From positions 1 through 64,000 of the forward strand of contig JAGPYM010000058.1 in assembly GCA_020736575.1 (NCBI GenBank): a stretch of 64,000 nt of DNA. The letters are read 5' to 3'. A program made the position numbers and the translations under genes. Of the stretch, positions 23,551 to 37,366 are shown piece by piece (positions within the stretch are counted from its first letter, which is position 1; each line of letters starts with the position of its first letter). The notes below the pieces were generated by a model, which was given only the letters and a program-made list of their open reading frames with translations, ran no database searches and was not told where the DNA came from. The stretch comes from Thelonectria olida (lineage: Eukaryota; Ascomycota; Sordariomycetes; Hypocreales; Nectriaceae).

Positions 23551-24017
23551 TGATGGGTCGGGTTGCGTTGGTGTGGTCATGGTAGATGAGATGGCGAGGG
23601 GAGACGCCGAGAAGAGTGACGGGAAGTATCGGTCGGGGTGATGGGGCTAAAGTGAAGAGGGATTGAGTGGCTGTTATGCTAATTGATCACAGATGAGGCG
23701 GGAGTGTGATTGTCTTGAGCTCTCGTGAATAACAGCATGCATTGAAGCTTGCAGGGTTGGGATTGTACCAGAGCAAGCCGTTCAATAGGTATTCAAACAA
23801 GCAAGTATGTCAGCTAAACATGATGTTCTACGATTCTTAGCTAAGTATTCTTGAAAAGAAAAACAAATGCGATTGATGTGCGTCTCCGTTGCCTGCCATC
23901 TGCACACACGAATCATCCAAATGACGGCGATTGCAGAAACAACCCCAACGTAGCCTCAGCAGGCTTTCGGCAATATGCATAAACATCGAGAATCGAATCA
24001 AGGACGTTGCACTTGCC
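23551..24017. other. Intergenic DNA
   Basis: No gene recognised between the broken ORF and the end of the HET gene. The ORF starting at 23931 on the plus strand is a shadow of the HET gene's 3' end. Confidence 0.4.
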
Positions 24018-26080
24018 CTAAACCAATTTGACTTCAGAGATCATATTAAGATCATCAGGGCCAAAGGTTTCTTGTCCACACAGGAGAAACCCGATCCTTT
24101 TGAATGTCCCCGTCTCAGAGCCCGTAGGTTCGATAATGAGTGCGAAATATGTCGAATAAGGGTCATCCTCAGTGGGAGCGCTCCGCATCATGATCAGAGC
24201 AAACAAGTGCATAGCACGGACCTTATCCGCCGACACTTTATAATTCCGATCTATCACGTCAAATCCTGCGTAGCACCCTTCGTCACTATGCAGAGTTCGA
24301 AGATACATGTGTCCCGTCGGTCTCTTGGCCTCCGAGAGGGTGAGAGGCACGAGCGGCGCCTTGAGTCGAAGCCAGCCGTTCTTTACTTTGCCGAATGGAT
24401 TGTCGCCGTCGACTTTAACGTGCGAATCGATAACTGTGGCGAGATAGTCATTTCCAGAGAAGCCGGTTGCGGCGGTGCCGTCTAACGAGGCCCACGACCA
24501 CGACGGAGCGCGGTACTCGTCGTTAGGCGGCGAGGAACAATGCAGCCCCTGCCAACAGATTCCCTCGACTATGTTGGTTTTCCAAATCCCGGCAAGATAC
24601 TCTTCCTGGAGTAGTTTCTGGTAGATCCGCGCAAGGCCAGACATGGCAGGCAGCTTGTCCGAGGCGCACGTCAACTTCCTCCTGCCGTAGCCCCAAAGGA
24701 GCCCGTACCACTGCAGGAGGATCGGATTAGACGACCTTTTTCTTCTTGGCTTTCCGGAAAACGTTTTTTCGATCATCTCTGTCTTGGTCTTGTCTAATGC
24801 ATCATAGGCGTACTGATAGCGATCGGGTAGCGTGAGGCCGTTTTCTGTTAGTGTTCCCTCGATGCATTCATAATACACTTGGTGCTTCGCAAAGTGGAGG
24901 ACTCGTCGAGAGAGGACGCGCTCTTGGAAACCCCAAGCTCGCTGCGTGAGCGGCTCATCCCTCATCTCGGTGTGGTACTTCTTGATGACCTCCCTATCGA
25001 ACGGTAACGGGTACGCGAGAACAGTGCCGCTCGTTTCGCCCGATGTGTAAGGGAGCTCTATGCTTTTTGGAGGGTTTCGAGAGAAAAACAGGCCTCCGTC
25101 ACTATGGCCGACGCCTGTGGCAGCGACGGTGAGATAGGCGTTGGTGTAGACCATGGCTATATTTGCAGATTCTCGCTCCCACTCGTGAATCTGATCCTGA
25201 CAGATGCAGAGACTGTCGATCCAGATGTATCTCACTCCAAGTTGCCTCGACAAGGCGATGGCATCTTGGAACGTCTTAGGCAAAGCTGACATATCGATGC
25301 CCTGCTTTCGCTCCGCCACCGTCGCTTGCGTTGTCGTGTACTGCTTTGTGCCAACGCCCCAGCAGTAACTCAAAGCGATGTATCTCTCCTGGTCGTCGAC
25401 GGTAGTTTCGGTCAGTTTCACAGAGATTCCAGACTTCTCGTTGCCGACGTCGACGACGCGAGTTGGCATGGTTCGATCCTGCGGGGCGCAACGGTCATGC
25501 TTGTCGCAGGCGGCCACCCAGCCACGAATGCGGCTTAAAACGCTCTCGTCTGGAGTGTCGCTGATTTGATGGCCCTTCATGACTTCGGCCAAAGGGTCGT
25601 CTGCAAAGAGTTAGTGGTCGTTTCATGGACGGAGCAAAACGGACCTTGTTGCGGGCAGAAAGCGATGACGGCTACGGGCACGACCTTTCTACCCAGCTCC
25701 CACGAGCAATTAGTGAGAACCCAGATTCCGTCTTGACCATCTGGGCGTTTGGTGACCCATAGATCGAATGTGAGATGTGCTCCTTCATCGACTCCCAGCT
25801 CTTGTAACACTGGCATTTCCTCATTCTCAAAATCAGACTGAACAGCATCTGCCTGCACCTTGATGAGCTGGCATAAGTCACACCCTTCTTTCGCCGCGCG
25901 CCTTAGGCTCTCTAGGTCTGGATGGTGCTTGAACCCCAAGAGCTCTAGCCTCTTGCACTTTAGCACAATGAGGTGCTGGAGATGTGCGTAACCGCTGAGA
26001 GTTCGCATATAATACTCCTCTGGGAAGGCCGGGAGCGCCTCAAAGGACATGGACTCGCAAAGCGCACATAGACGAGCCAT
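24018..26080 (-). CDS. HET-domain (heterokaryon incompatibility) protein, intact
   Basis: Two exons, 26080-25645 and 25600-24018, joined by a 44-bp intron (25601-25644, gtccgt...gcag), giving 672 aa. The N-terminus has two CxxC pairs (LCALC, CDLC) and fits the usual lead of HET proteins. The HET domain shows its hallmark blocks: YIALSYCWG at 219-227, YIWIDSLCICQD at 270-281, then the NIAMVYTNAYLTVAATG stretch and RAWGFQERVLSRRVLHF at 366-382. HET proteins trigger cell death when incompatible strains fuse (family knowledge); the domain is related to TIR. It carries no C-terminal repeat sensor, so it may act as an executor or with a partner. It is one of the few intact genes here and shows no RIP-type stops. 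Confidence 0.92.
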
Positions 26081-26879
26081 TATTGATGTATAGATATATC
26101 TTTTGATGAAATTTGTTGTGTTAGTGAGGGATAAAAGGTCAACGGCGCAGCCAACAGGCAGTAAGGAAGACTGTCTTCACGTGCACCGAGGAGAAGAGTA
26201 CGATTACGACGGGTGCTTCACCTCTCCTGTCACGTGCCGCGAATAATACGAAGGAGGGATTGTCATTGGGTTGTTCAAAGAGTGGCCGGAAAACTGCGGC
26301 TAAGACCAACCCCCGGTTCCCAGCGGCAAGACTCGTAAGCCTCCACCTCCGTACCGAGCAGGGCTCTAGCCAACCAGAGAGCATCAAATCAAAGGTACGT
26401 TGTAAAGGTTCTTGATTATCGATACATGCCTACACCTCTACTTGATCTATCTTCTTCGAGTCAAGTTGATCACGAATGGCCTCGAAAAATACATCCCGTT
26501 GTTCAGGTTCAACCTCATGATGGTGCGGTATCGATGAGTCTAAATGTGAGCGAAGCCTTAATGCGGTTATGGCGGTCTTGATACTAACCCGATGATGTGC
26601 AGATAATTCTCATTGGCAGCATGTCAATTAGAAATGGCTTCATGTACGTTATTGGCGCTCTTTGATTCTGCGGTTTATGCTTATCATCCTTTACCGAGTT
26701 ACGTTCAGTCTCACTCGCTGGTGTATATGCTCAAGCTGCATATCGATAAACATCTGTTACCTAATTGTCAAGGTTGTCCGCGCCACAGGTGACGACAGCT
26801 TGTACGCACGAGGCACTGAACTGTAGTCGAAGCCGAACAACAGGTCCGGGGCTGCCGCAACCTCGAACAACATCTTCTC
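26081..26879. promoter_or_regulatory. Upstream region of the HET gene and intergenic DNA
   Basis: No gene recognised. The first 300 bp lie directly upstream of the HET start and are the likely promoter; the rest has only overlapping short ORFs. Confidence 0.35.
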
Positions 26880-27300
26880 CGGAAATCGATAAGCTATAGC
26901 TTGAAGCCGGGACTGATGTGGTAGCCGGCGTTAATATGAGCATCAACAAGAAGGAGCCGCCGTTTTGGCTCCAGCAGGAGAACGACTATCCCAGCCTGCT
27001 CAAGTGGGTTGCTATGCAACCCATTGTTTTTTACGACGTAGCAGATGGTCGTGCATGGCTTGTCGACGGCGCTTCTGCATTGCTTTATCTCGTCCGTATA
27101 TCACTATATCTGGATGAGAACGATCCCGAATCGACATACGAATGGGTCTCTGATGCCACAAGACTTGAGGATAAATGAAACGGGTTTAGCGGGCGCCAAG
27201 CAACACTAAAGACTTTAAAGAGCTTTGCTAATCGCAAGTTGAATGTCTATGTTCTCGGCGATGGTGCGTCGGCTGCCTTAGGCATGGCCCTTTTCTTAGT
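26880..27300 (+). pseudogene. Fragment of a conserved fungal protein of unknown function
   Basis: Open from about 26900 (VAGVNMSINKKEPPFWLQQ), through FYDVADGRAWLVDGASALLYLVR, to a TGA at 27176-27178, and readable again in the same frame (NGFSGRQATLKTLKSFANRKLNVYV) to about 27265. The block with YDVADGRAWLVDGASALLHLVR-like sequence recurs in large fungal multidomain proteins, I believe some of them NLR-like, but I cannot name the domain. The TGA stands where TGG is likely, a G-to-A change. Both ends of the gene are missing. Confidence 0.5.
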
Positions 27301-28058
27301 TTGATTGTTTCTTGGCACCTCCTTACCGCTCTCCTCCTCCTCTCGCTGCACGTACCAGACATCTGCCATAGGGCCTAATTCTCCACCAAGCAGTTACCTG
27401 GTATTCCAAAGATAAAGGGAAGATTAATAATGGAAAAATCGAGTGGTATTTGAGGCTAGAAATTGTGTAGCTAAATGAAAAATATATGGGTCTAAAGACA
27501 CTCATCTGCATGCACGGACGAAAAGGGAGTAGTTTTATTAGGGTTGCCTTATATAATGACTATTCTATAAAATAGGCTTCCCTGCCTCAGAGGCTTACTA
27601 AGGGGTTCTTCCCTCCTGTAACTGCCTTACGGGAGTTAATTGTTTGTCTCTGCAAGTAGCTCGTTATCTCTCATGCAGTCAAGTCTTGATTTTCCCTCCT
27701 ACCTTCCCTCTATATATAAAACCACTGCAATATATAAACACTTGCCTTCCTATAAGGGAGCGCACATGGGGCCCTCTCTAATACTATGGTTTAATACGTT
27801 TATATATAAGACTGTAGCAATAGGTAACTTATTGCAGCCAAACTATACACACTCTATCCTTCTTAACTGCGTGAGGTCACTACTAAAAGATCGTATTCAA
27901 TTGATAGTACAAGCATCAATCCAAGAACGACAATATACAAGTTCCTTATAATAGTCCGACAACAACAGTATTACTCATGCAGCCGCAGAATGATACCTCT
28001 CACCACAAGCTGAATCTACTATACCATGTCGCTTCTCTTCGCATTTCCCAAAGTGGTA
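27301..28058. other. Intergenic DNA, no recognised gene
   Basis: Several features recall an LTR or promoter (CTCTATATATAAAACC at about 27710, then C- and A-rich tracts), but I found no terminal repeats or target duplication. Short ORFs here look like chance. Confidence 0.35.
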
Positions 28059-29337
28059 CTATTCCTTGTGACGTTCTGAGTGGTGCATCCCTGTCTTATA
28101 AGTATTGGCATACGACCCCGTTAACACAGCTGCCAACCACTCCGCAGCGGCTGGTAGACTATATAGAAAGTCCTCAGTGTGCGTACCAATCGAATTCCTC
28201 TGATACAAAATGTTGGCGCCGACTTGGCAGTATCTCTCTACCAGAATATCTGTATCAGCGACCTTGCTAATCTCATCGTGGATGGCCTTATACGCAAAGA
28301 TAGGCACCTGCGGAACGCCATGGTAGCCCATAATGCCATCGCGATTGATAATTGTCTGGACCTTAGGGTCGAGGAAAGTTGCCATGCCATTCTTGAAATA
28401 ATCGGTAATGTTATCCCCTGCATACGTTAAGAAAGTTTCGTTTACATCCATGTCCTCGGCAGCGAGGAAACCAGTTTTATTGTGGGGTCCGGAAGTCTTG
28501 AGCTGGGAGATCAAATACTCCTGTACCTCTGGGTATTGACTTGAGAGGCCCAAGATGGAGCCTGGTGCCAGGCCAGCCCAGTCGGCTCCGCTGATGGACT
28601 CTAAGACGCTGGTGATATTCGGTGTCAGGCCTCCAAGAGCGGCGCCAACGATAGTCTCGGATAGTTCTGGGGCGTATTGCACCTGTAGCTCAGTCGCCCA
28701 CCCCCGAAGCTAATGCACCTCCAGAGTAGCCCCAAAGCGCGACTCGTGGCGAGGTGGTGTTTAGACCCAGTCCGAGTGAGAGCACGGCGCGAATCGAGTC
28801 AATGGTCGCATGTCCAGAGAAGACACCCGCAGTAAATGAAGCCAATTGGCCCTCAAAATCGGGGATAGAAACAAACAATCCCAATCCCAAAGACGCGCCA
28901 ATCGGATGAGGAGCTTGAGTGCTGTAAAGACTATAGCTCGGGCTCGCATTAATATCGGCAGAGTCGTAGGGCACTTGGTAAGACACCAAAACAGACTGAT
29001 TAAACATCAGCTGCGCAGTACTGTTGGGGCCGAGCTCCGGGATGAAGAGAGTTGTAACAGCCCATGCCGGCCTGTACTGGCTATCAGTCGTACGGTAAAG
29101 GATATTATAGCTTGCAGAGGTGTTGCCCGTAATCTGAGTCAAATTCCCTAGAGCAGGTCGTAGGCGCAAAACTGTTCCGGGCTCGGTCTTCTCATACCCG
29201 GCTGGCGCAGTGTACCATGAATCCTCGCTCGGCGGGAGAGGTCCTGAGGATGTAGCGTACTTGTGAAGGTTCGAGGTATGGCCAGCTGCGATAGCAAGAC
29301 AAAGGCTCGCAAAAGCCAAAACACAACGAAGAGCCAT
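28059..29337 (-). pseudogene. Secretory lipase (LIP family) with one frameshift
   Basis: Starts at ATG 29337 with a signal peptide (MALRCVLAFASLCLAIAAG). The first frame runs to about 28690 and ends just past the nucleophile elbow GYSGGALAS (Ser of GxSxG). The second frame (28682-28059) continues the family without a gap (ELQVQYAPELSETIVGAALGG to the end) and holds the likely acid and His residues (YKAIHDE, and GTHTEDF). Together about 425 aa, the usual size for secreted triacylglycerol lipases related to Candida antarctica lipase A (PF03583). The break is one extra G in a run of five G (about 28704-28708). It could be a real mutation or a sequencing error in a homopolymer; if an error, this is an intact extracellular lipase gene. 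Confidence 0.85.
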
Positions 29338-29914
29338 TTCGTTATCGAATTAGTATCTTGAGGATAGAATGAGGAGGCGAGTATAGAGGAGATTGGTATA
29401 ATACGGGATTATTTACTTATATATTAGTTATTACTCGGGCTAAGATAAAAAATATGTAAGCTGAGTGGTCTGAGTAAGCGAGTGTGATTTTAATAGCTGC
29501 AACTTGAAGCTGCGCAATGGGGCTTAGAGCTAACATGGTAATAACTGCATTTGTCTTAAAGGCTATAACAGCTCTTATAAATCTGTCATATGGCTCTGTT
29601 AGGCGTTATAACTGTAATATAAATAAGGGAAATAAAAAAGTTATTTATAATAATAGTATTATTATAGGCCTGTTTATTAATAGTTGCATTCTATTAGATC
29701 AGTCTATTTAGTAACTAATATATTTATTATTACAATTTAAAATATATTAAACTCTTAGCTTTAAGGTTTAAAAGTTAAATAAACTAGTTAAGTAAGGGTT
29801 TTAAAACTTAAATTATAATAAAGAAATTTATTTAAATTAGTTCTTTTATATTATAACTTTTTTTAATATTTTATAATAAGTTACTAGTAATATTAAAAGT
29901 TTATATTATATTTT
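29338..29914. other. AT-rich transition zone
   Basis: Promoter side of the lipase gene, then increasingly AT-rich DNA leading into the repeat block. No gene recognised. Confidence 0.4.
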
Positions 29915-30218
29915 TATAAAAGCTAGTTTTTATATAAGCTTAAATATATAAAATAGAATAACTTAAATATACTTTACCTATTAAGGGAATAAAATTCATT
30001 ATTAAATCCGCAAAAATATAAGGATTATAACAATATATTTTTTACCCTATATACCTTATTAGTTATATTTTTATCTAGAATATTTCACTTATTTCCAAAT
30101 TAAAAAGGCGGACCCACTAGTGCATACTATTCTTACCCTAATAGGTAATATCCGCCCTAATAAGGCATGCAATCCCAAATAGGAAAGCGCGTTAAAATAT
30201 ATAACAATCCGACGCGCC

Positions 30219-30620
30219 TATTATAGCCCATGCTATAACCCTATAAGAGACTAGGCAGTTAGCTATAATAAAACTAATAAACTTATAAAAATTACCCTAT
30301 AAACGTAAAGTATTATATATAAGTTAAACTAGATTAGTTTAACTTAATTTAATAATACAAGTCAAATTAAGTCAGTTTGACTTAAGTTAATTATAATTAA
30401 CTTATAAAAGTAGCTAGTATATAAATATATTTATTTAATATATTAAATAGATATAACTACTTTAGCTTTTAATATAATTTAATTATATTTATTTATTTTA
30501 AGTATATTACTAGATATAATAACCTATTATATTATTTAAACCTTAATACTCTAATTTTTCTACTAATATAAACTTAAAACCCTCTAGTCTTATCTATTAG
30601 AAATTAACCAGATTATTATA
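30219..30620 (+). repeat. 5' LTR of gypsy copy 2, heavily RIP-mutated
   Basis: 402 bp. Aligns end to end with the 3' LTR at 38014-38415. The many differences are almost all C-to-T or G-to-A in this copy, for example AGTTAAACTAGATTAGTTTAACT here where the 3' LTR has two 9-bp inverted half-sites. Confidence 0.9.
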
Positions 30621-32319
30621 TATTAAAAGCTCTTATTTAAAAGGTTATTATATTACCCTAAGTAATATTATACTATTATAACTATATCTAAAAGTTAACT
30701 TACTAATACTTTTAACCCTATATTAAATAACTTGCCTCCAGCTTATAATACTCTACCTAGAAATATAAAAGTTACTACTAAAGTCTAATAACTTTAAAAC
30801 TTAGTTAACTAACTTTATATTTAAGTGTAAAATTAAAAATAATAAGCTTTAATTATTTAATAAAATGGAGGATATAACCCTAGTAAAGTAATTAAACCAC
30901 TTTAATTAAAACCCTTTAATAGGACTTCTAAAAATATTATACCCTTTCTTATATATTTTAAAACCTATTTCTAATAGTTTCTATATAAACTTGCCTCAGC
31001 TAAAAGAAGGGTTATATATACTTATAATTATATAAAGGGAATTATAGCTATCTAGTTTAAACCTATTATAAGAGACTACTTTAAATATAATAATAATATT
31101 AGTTAAGATTAAAATATAATTAATATCTTCTCGGAATAGAATAATTTTAAAACTACACTTAAAAATATATTTAAAATAGTTAATAAGGAGCGCTAAATAG
31201 CTACTAATATCTATTAAATTAAATAATTTAAATTTACTACTAGCTACTCTATTATATTTTAATAAATTGCAGCTAAATTTAAATAGAATAATAATATACT
31301 TATAAAAATCTACTATTAGGGACTTAAAAAAGAAGTTAAAAATAAGATTTATAAGATAGAATGTCTTAAGACTTTTATAAAGTTTATTACTATAGCTATT
31401 AAAATTAATAAAAAATAGTATAAATATAAAAGAGAGAAGGCCTAAAAATGCTATATAAAACGAAATACCTCTTATAACCCCTACTATTCTAATTAGTATT
31501 AAGTAAAAAATAATAAGGGAAAAGGAAGAGCCTATTAAAGCAATACCTCCTATAATATAAATTTAAAACTAATAGAACTTGGAGCCACTTAGTAAGACTA
31601 CTTATAAGTTACTTATTAGAACTATAAAAAGAAAGGATATTTTAAAAGTAAGTATTAAAACTCTAATAAAACTAACTAGAAGTTTAAACCTATTTTAAAA
31701 GGTAAGAGATACCTAAATAATACTAACTAATAGAATAAACTATAAATAGCAATTAAAATAGCTATTAGAATACTAGTAGCAACTATTATAATTACAACTA
31801 ATCTAATAGATTATAATAAATAACACAAGTACGCCCTATAATATTAAGCAATATGCACAAATAAAAACTACTATATTTATATTAATAGCAAAATTAACAA
31901 GTACCTTAAACCCCAGGAGTATGCCCTAATATACTAAATAGCATACTATAATAATAACTATTATATTTATAGGAATAATAAGAATAATAGATACTACCCC
32001 CGCAAGCCTTAGTAAAAGGAAGGATAGAAAATGCAACTTACTGCATATAATAAAACCTGCCTAAGAGATTGCCAAATTTATAAAAATAAGAAATAGGTAA
32101 AAGTACTAATTAATACACCTAAGGATAATACACCTAATTAAAATATCCTAAAGAAAACCCTTATAATAGTATAAAGTGGTTATAATAATAGAGGGATCCC
32201 TAGTAATATTATACTATTAGTATTATAGAATCTATATAAAGAACGAGAAGAAGCCGAGCATAATAATATTAATATAACGATCCAACTGGATGCTTAAACT
32301 AACCTATGCAAATAAAACA

Positions 32320-33370
32320 TCGCTAAATACGCCATATAAAGACCAGTCCCTAAACCACTAAAGATCAGACGTATCGGTCAAGATAACACGAGAACCCTCG
32401 CAGTGATGCGTAAGAGTAAGGCAGCAAGCCCAGAAGGGAGCGATCTCGTCTACGACGAAGAAGAACGACGACCCATCAAGGCGCACAGCCACTCGACAAA
32501 GCCTCGACAGAACAGCTACGCAAGACAAACAGCTGCGGAAGCTCTTAACTTGAGCCCAGCCGACATGGAACTCGTCAACCTAATAAAACGAGAACTCGCC
32601 ACCTAAAGCGGAGACGACATCCCGCAACCCTTTTTAACACTGTCAGACTTGGACAGGGCCCGAGAACTGGGACTACCAGTCAACATATGGCATATGTTTC
32701 CCGACTCTCTCGACAACGCGCAGTCAACCAAATAATCACGAACCGAGGAATCGGTCATTTATGAAACACCTGACGAAGAATCAGAAGACACTACAGAAGA
32801 AGGAGAGACAAGACGAGTCCACCCAATTTACAAATAGATCAGACGAGGATAGAGAATCGATGCTAAAGAACTCTATGTCCACGGTGTGACATAACAAGTA
32901 ATACAATCCGGAAGATATGGACTTTATTAGTCGCACGAAGACGACGCACCCATCCTTAGCATAATACACTAGGATCACCATATAATCTTATGGGTATCTT
33001 GCTACTACCACGATTGCACACACCACCTAAACGAGAAAGTCAAGAACAACTGCTACCTACTACGATTGGGACTGTACCCAGTCGGATAATAGTATTAAGC
33101 CACCGACCTAGCGTTATAAAGGATTGTGACCTGGCTAGACCATCTAAATGTTACTATCCTGGCGGAGTATATACACAAACTTCCGAAGAAATGTATGGAT
33201 GGAATATATAATAAAGTCAGATGCTTGCACCCTGAGTGCCTTATACACGAACGAGCCAAGATAGGAGATTAGTATAGGAAGCATCTAGCATAATACACAC
33301 AACCCTATAACATACTACCTAAGAAGAATAACACAGTGGAAAACTAGGTTAAGAAAGTATACTAAAAGTT
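32320..33370 (+). pseudogene. gag: Gag C-terminal segment spared from RIP (copy 2)
   Basis: Matches the intact gag C-terminal extension (about 52930-54030), with only scattered stops. Includes an open stretch 32403-32606 ending LSPADMELVNLIKREL. Its boundaries match those of the spared segment of copy 1. The slippery heptamer at its right end is mutated at the last base (33371-33377 reads AAAAAAT). Confidence 0.8.
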
Positions 33371-35639
33371 AAAAAATAATAAGTGCTGCTTGTAATAGAG
33401 CTATAGGACTGGCTAGAGTAGGAGGAATTTGCAGAACTTTTAAAAAGAGCTTTATGCGTAATATAAAGACCTAATAATATATTACTATAATAATAAATAA
33501 TACTATAAGTATAAATTAAAGAATAATAGTTTATTATATTAGTAAATAGTAAAGTAGAAATAAATAAAGTTAATTTATAAATAGTTAATTATTTTAAATT
33601 ATTATAAAAAAATAAGAATATATCTTATAGAATATTTAATATAAAAGGAAAACTATTTAAGTATAAAAATAAATAAATTACTTATAAAATTAATTATTTT
33701 AAAGTACTTATTAAAAGAAAAAATTAGAAAGTTAATTTTAATATTATATTTTTTTAAAAATATAACTTATTTTTAAATTACTTATAGTTTTACTTATATA
33801 ACCCCCTTATTAGTTAGTATATTAGTTAAATATAAACTTTTTAAAATAATATAGCTAATAATATAAATAATAATTTAAATAATATAAAATTTTAAACTTC
33901 TATTAAAAAAAATAAAAAAGTATAATAAAGTAATAATAAAAATACTTCCTAATTTATAAAAAGAATATAACTTTTAAAAAGAATATAATATAAATATAAA
34001 AAAGGGCAAGTGTAATAAATATAATAAATAATTGCATTTTTTAAAAAAATATTTATATAAATAAATAAAAACCTTAAGTAATAGAAAGAGGCACTAATTA
34101 ATAATAGATTTAAAAATATACTAGTATAATATTAAGTTTATAAGAAACTATTTATTAAAAAACTAGAAATAAAACTACTAGAGCACTTTTAATAGAATTA
34201 TAAAATTTAGCTTAAAAATAGAATATTAACTATATTTCACCCTATTTATAACCTTAATAAAGTATAATTATATAAGCTTAAAAACTACTTTAAAAAAATA
34301 TTAAAAAAAGAATATATTAGAATTTCTAAATTAGAAATAGGCTATTTAGTTATATTTCTAAAAAGAATAAAAAACTCTAACTTCTTATAAATTATTATAA
34401 GCTTAATAATATTACTATTAAAAATAAAACACCCTTACTTTTAATTAATAAATTAAAAGACTAATTTTATAAAATAAAATACTTTACTATATTAAATTTA
34501 AAAGAAGCTTATAATTTTATTTATATTAAAAAAGAATATAAATAAAAAACTATATTTAAAATAAAATTTAAACTTTATAAATATCTTATTATACTTTTTA
34601 ATCTTACTAATATACTAGTAATATTTTAATAAATAATTAATAATATATTATAAAATACCTAAATATATTTATAATATACTATTTTAATAATATTTTTATC
34701 TTTTTTAAAATAAAAGAAAAATATATAAAATATATTTATAAGGTATTATAAGCTTTTAAAAATATTAAATTACTAATTAAACTAGAGAAAAGTTATTTTT
34801 ATACCTTAAAAGTGGAATTTTTAAAATATATTATCTCTTATAATAAAATATAAATAGACTTAAAAAAGCTTTTAGCTATTAAGGACTAAAAGAAACTAAA
34901 ATTAGTTAAAAAATATAAGCCTTTTTAGGATTTATAAATTACTATTATAAGTTTTTTAAAGATTTTAAGAAACTAGCTATACTACTTATTAAATTAATAA
35001 AAAAAAATTAAATATTTATTTAAAAACCTAATATTTAGAAAGCCTTTAATAAAATTAAAAATCTTATTTTTAGCAAACTAGTATTTAAAATGTTTAACCT
35101 TATATAATCTATTAAACTAGAAATAGACTTTTTAAACTTCGCCCTAGGAGCCCAGATCGGATAATATAATAATAATAGGAAGTTATACCTAATAGCATTC
35201 TACTCCTATAAGTTATATAAAGTAGAATTTAACTATTTTATTTATAATAAAGAGTTCCTTGCAATTATAAACACTTTTAAGGAGTTTAAATAGTACCTCC
35301 TTAAAAGCTACTACTAGGTTACAGTCTATATAGACTATAAGAACATCTCTTACTTCGCTACTACCTAATAACTTAGCAGATAATAACTTAGATATGCTAA
35401 ATACCTTATAGAATTTAATTATATTATTAAGTATAAGAAAGGATTGGAGAATAGTAGAGCTATTACTATTAGCTAATAACCTAACTTTAATATAAGTAAG
35501 GTTAAAATAAAAAAACAATTATTAACCTTCACGCCTAAAGGACACTTAAAGTAAAAATATATTATAGCCACTACTATTTAATATATCCCTAAATGTTTAA
35601 TAGAATAATAGAAGGAACGTATCTAATAATTAATTACTA

Positions 35640-37366
35640 GAGATAAACTTAAACAACTTATTATTAGACAAGCAGACTGGGTCAACTTAATATTAGAAAT
35701 AATTACCTATTAAGGAATAATCTACCTACCCTAGAAAATATAAAATAAATTTATTAAATACTATTATTAAACCATTAAGCATTATAAGAAATAGGACAAC
35801 TTATAATTCTAAAATTTCTTTAATAAGAATTTCTAATAGGAAGGAGCTAGACTAAATAACTACCTCTATTGCAATTAGTGCCTAAAAAACCAAGGCCTTA
35901 CCCTAAGGATAATAGGAAGAACCCCTGTTAATAACACCCTTGCAGTAACACACACGATAGAATAGGGAAATCCACTACTCAAACAGATCTTGGAATATAA
36001 CAAATAATTACCAAGCGATGAAAAAACAGACAAGCAATAAGTACCGGAACACCTACAAGAGGATCTCATATGGGAAATTCACAAACACCCGCTCCACGGA
36101 CACTAAGGAATTAATAAAACCCTCAAACGAGTTAAAACGACATTCTTATTTCCTAAAATCAAAAAAATAGTCAAGAAAGTCATCAAATAATGCCTCATCT
36201 GCAATAAGATAAAGGCATAATAATACAAACCTTATGGAGAATTATAGCCCATACCGGTCGCGGAACAACTATAGGATTCAATTATTATAAACTTTATTAT
36301 AAAATTACCCCTATTATTAGACCCTACTATAAGCACGGCCTATAATAGCATTCTAGTTATTATTAATAGACTTATTAAATTTTCCTATTTTATTCTATAT
36401 TAAGAAGCAACTGATGCAGAAGAATTTTCCTATATCTTTTTATAAAATATTATTAGCATATACGGACTACCTAATACAATTATCTCGAATAGAGGACCAC
36501 CCTTTTTCTCGAACTTTTAATAATGCCTTATAATAAGAATCGGACTGAACCACAAGTTAACTATAGCTTGGAGACCTTAAGTCGATAGATAGACTAAACG
36601 GATAAATTAAGTCTTAGAAACCTACCTTTATTACTATATTAACTACATCCAGAACGATTGGGTTAAGAAGTTACTAATAGCACAACTAGCATATAACATA
36701 GCAACCAACGAGAGTACCAAAATCATACCAAGCTACACAAACTTTAGATTTACCCCCAACGCCTATAGAGATTTAAGGAATGGACTACTCGCACTAGCAG
36801 CTATTCTTATATTAGATTAACTTAAGAATTTGCATGAAGAAATGTATATAGAACTTTCTTTTATTTAGAAAATGTATAAAAAATACTATGACCAGAAAAG
36901 GTTAAAGGGACCAACCTTCTCGGAGGGAGATATAGTACTCCTTGCTATAAAAAACATTAATACAAAACGACCGAACAAAAAACTCAACTACAAATACATT
37001 AGACTATATAAAACTTTAGAAAAAATCTCAAAAAACAACTACAAACTGGACTTGAAATCAAGACACCACCCAATCTTCCACATTTTATTACTCGAGCTAA
37101 CAGAAGGAACAATTATAGTCAAAATAGGGAACGAACCGGAAACAGAAATCGAGGACCCCGAAGAATATAAAGCAGAAGAAATCCTCAAGATGACAAAAGA
37201 AGACAGACAAGTCAAGTACCTCGTCAAATGGAAAGGATACAATACATTAGAAAACACATGGGAACCACCGGAACACCTCACCCATGTGCAGCGCCTGTTG
37301 AAGGATTTCCACCAGAAGCGTCAAAAGCAAACAAAGCCTCGGAAGGAACCGCACTCCAGTCAATAA
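35640..37366 (+). pseudogene. pol: Integrase and chromodomain remains of copy 2 pol
   Basis: Readable with stops as the H2C2 zinc region, the DDE core and the C-terminal chromodomain of gypsy integrase. The last 165 codons (36872-37366) are open and include the chromodomain core VKYLVKWKGYNTLENTWEPP. The stop at 37366 overlaps the end of the antisense ORF by 89 bp, the same arrangement as in the intact element. Confidence 0.85.

Noticed and set aside
23931..24485. 184-codon plus-strand ORF
   Set aside because: Antisense to the intact HET-domain exon; no recognised domain of its own.
27618..27980. Possible solo LTR upstream of the lipase gene
   Set aside because: A TATA-like box and a TGTAAC start are present but no matching end or target duplication was found, and no second copy exists in the window.
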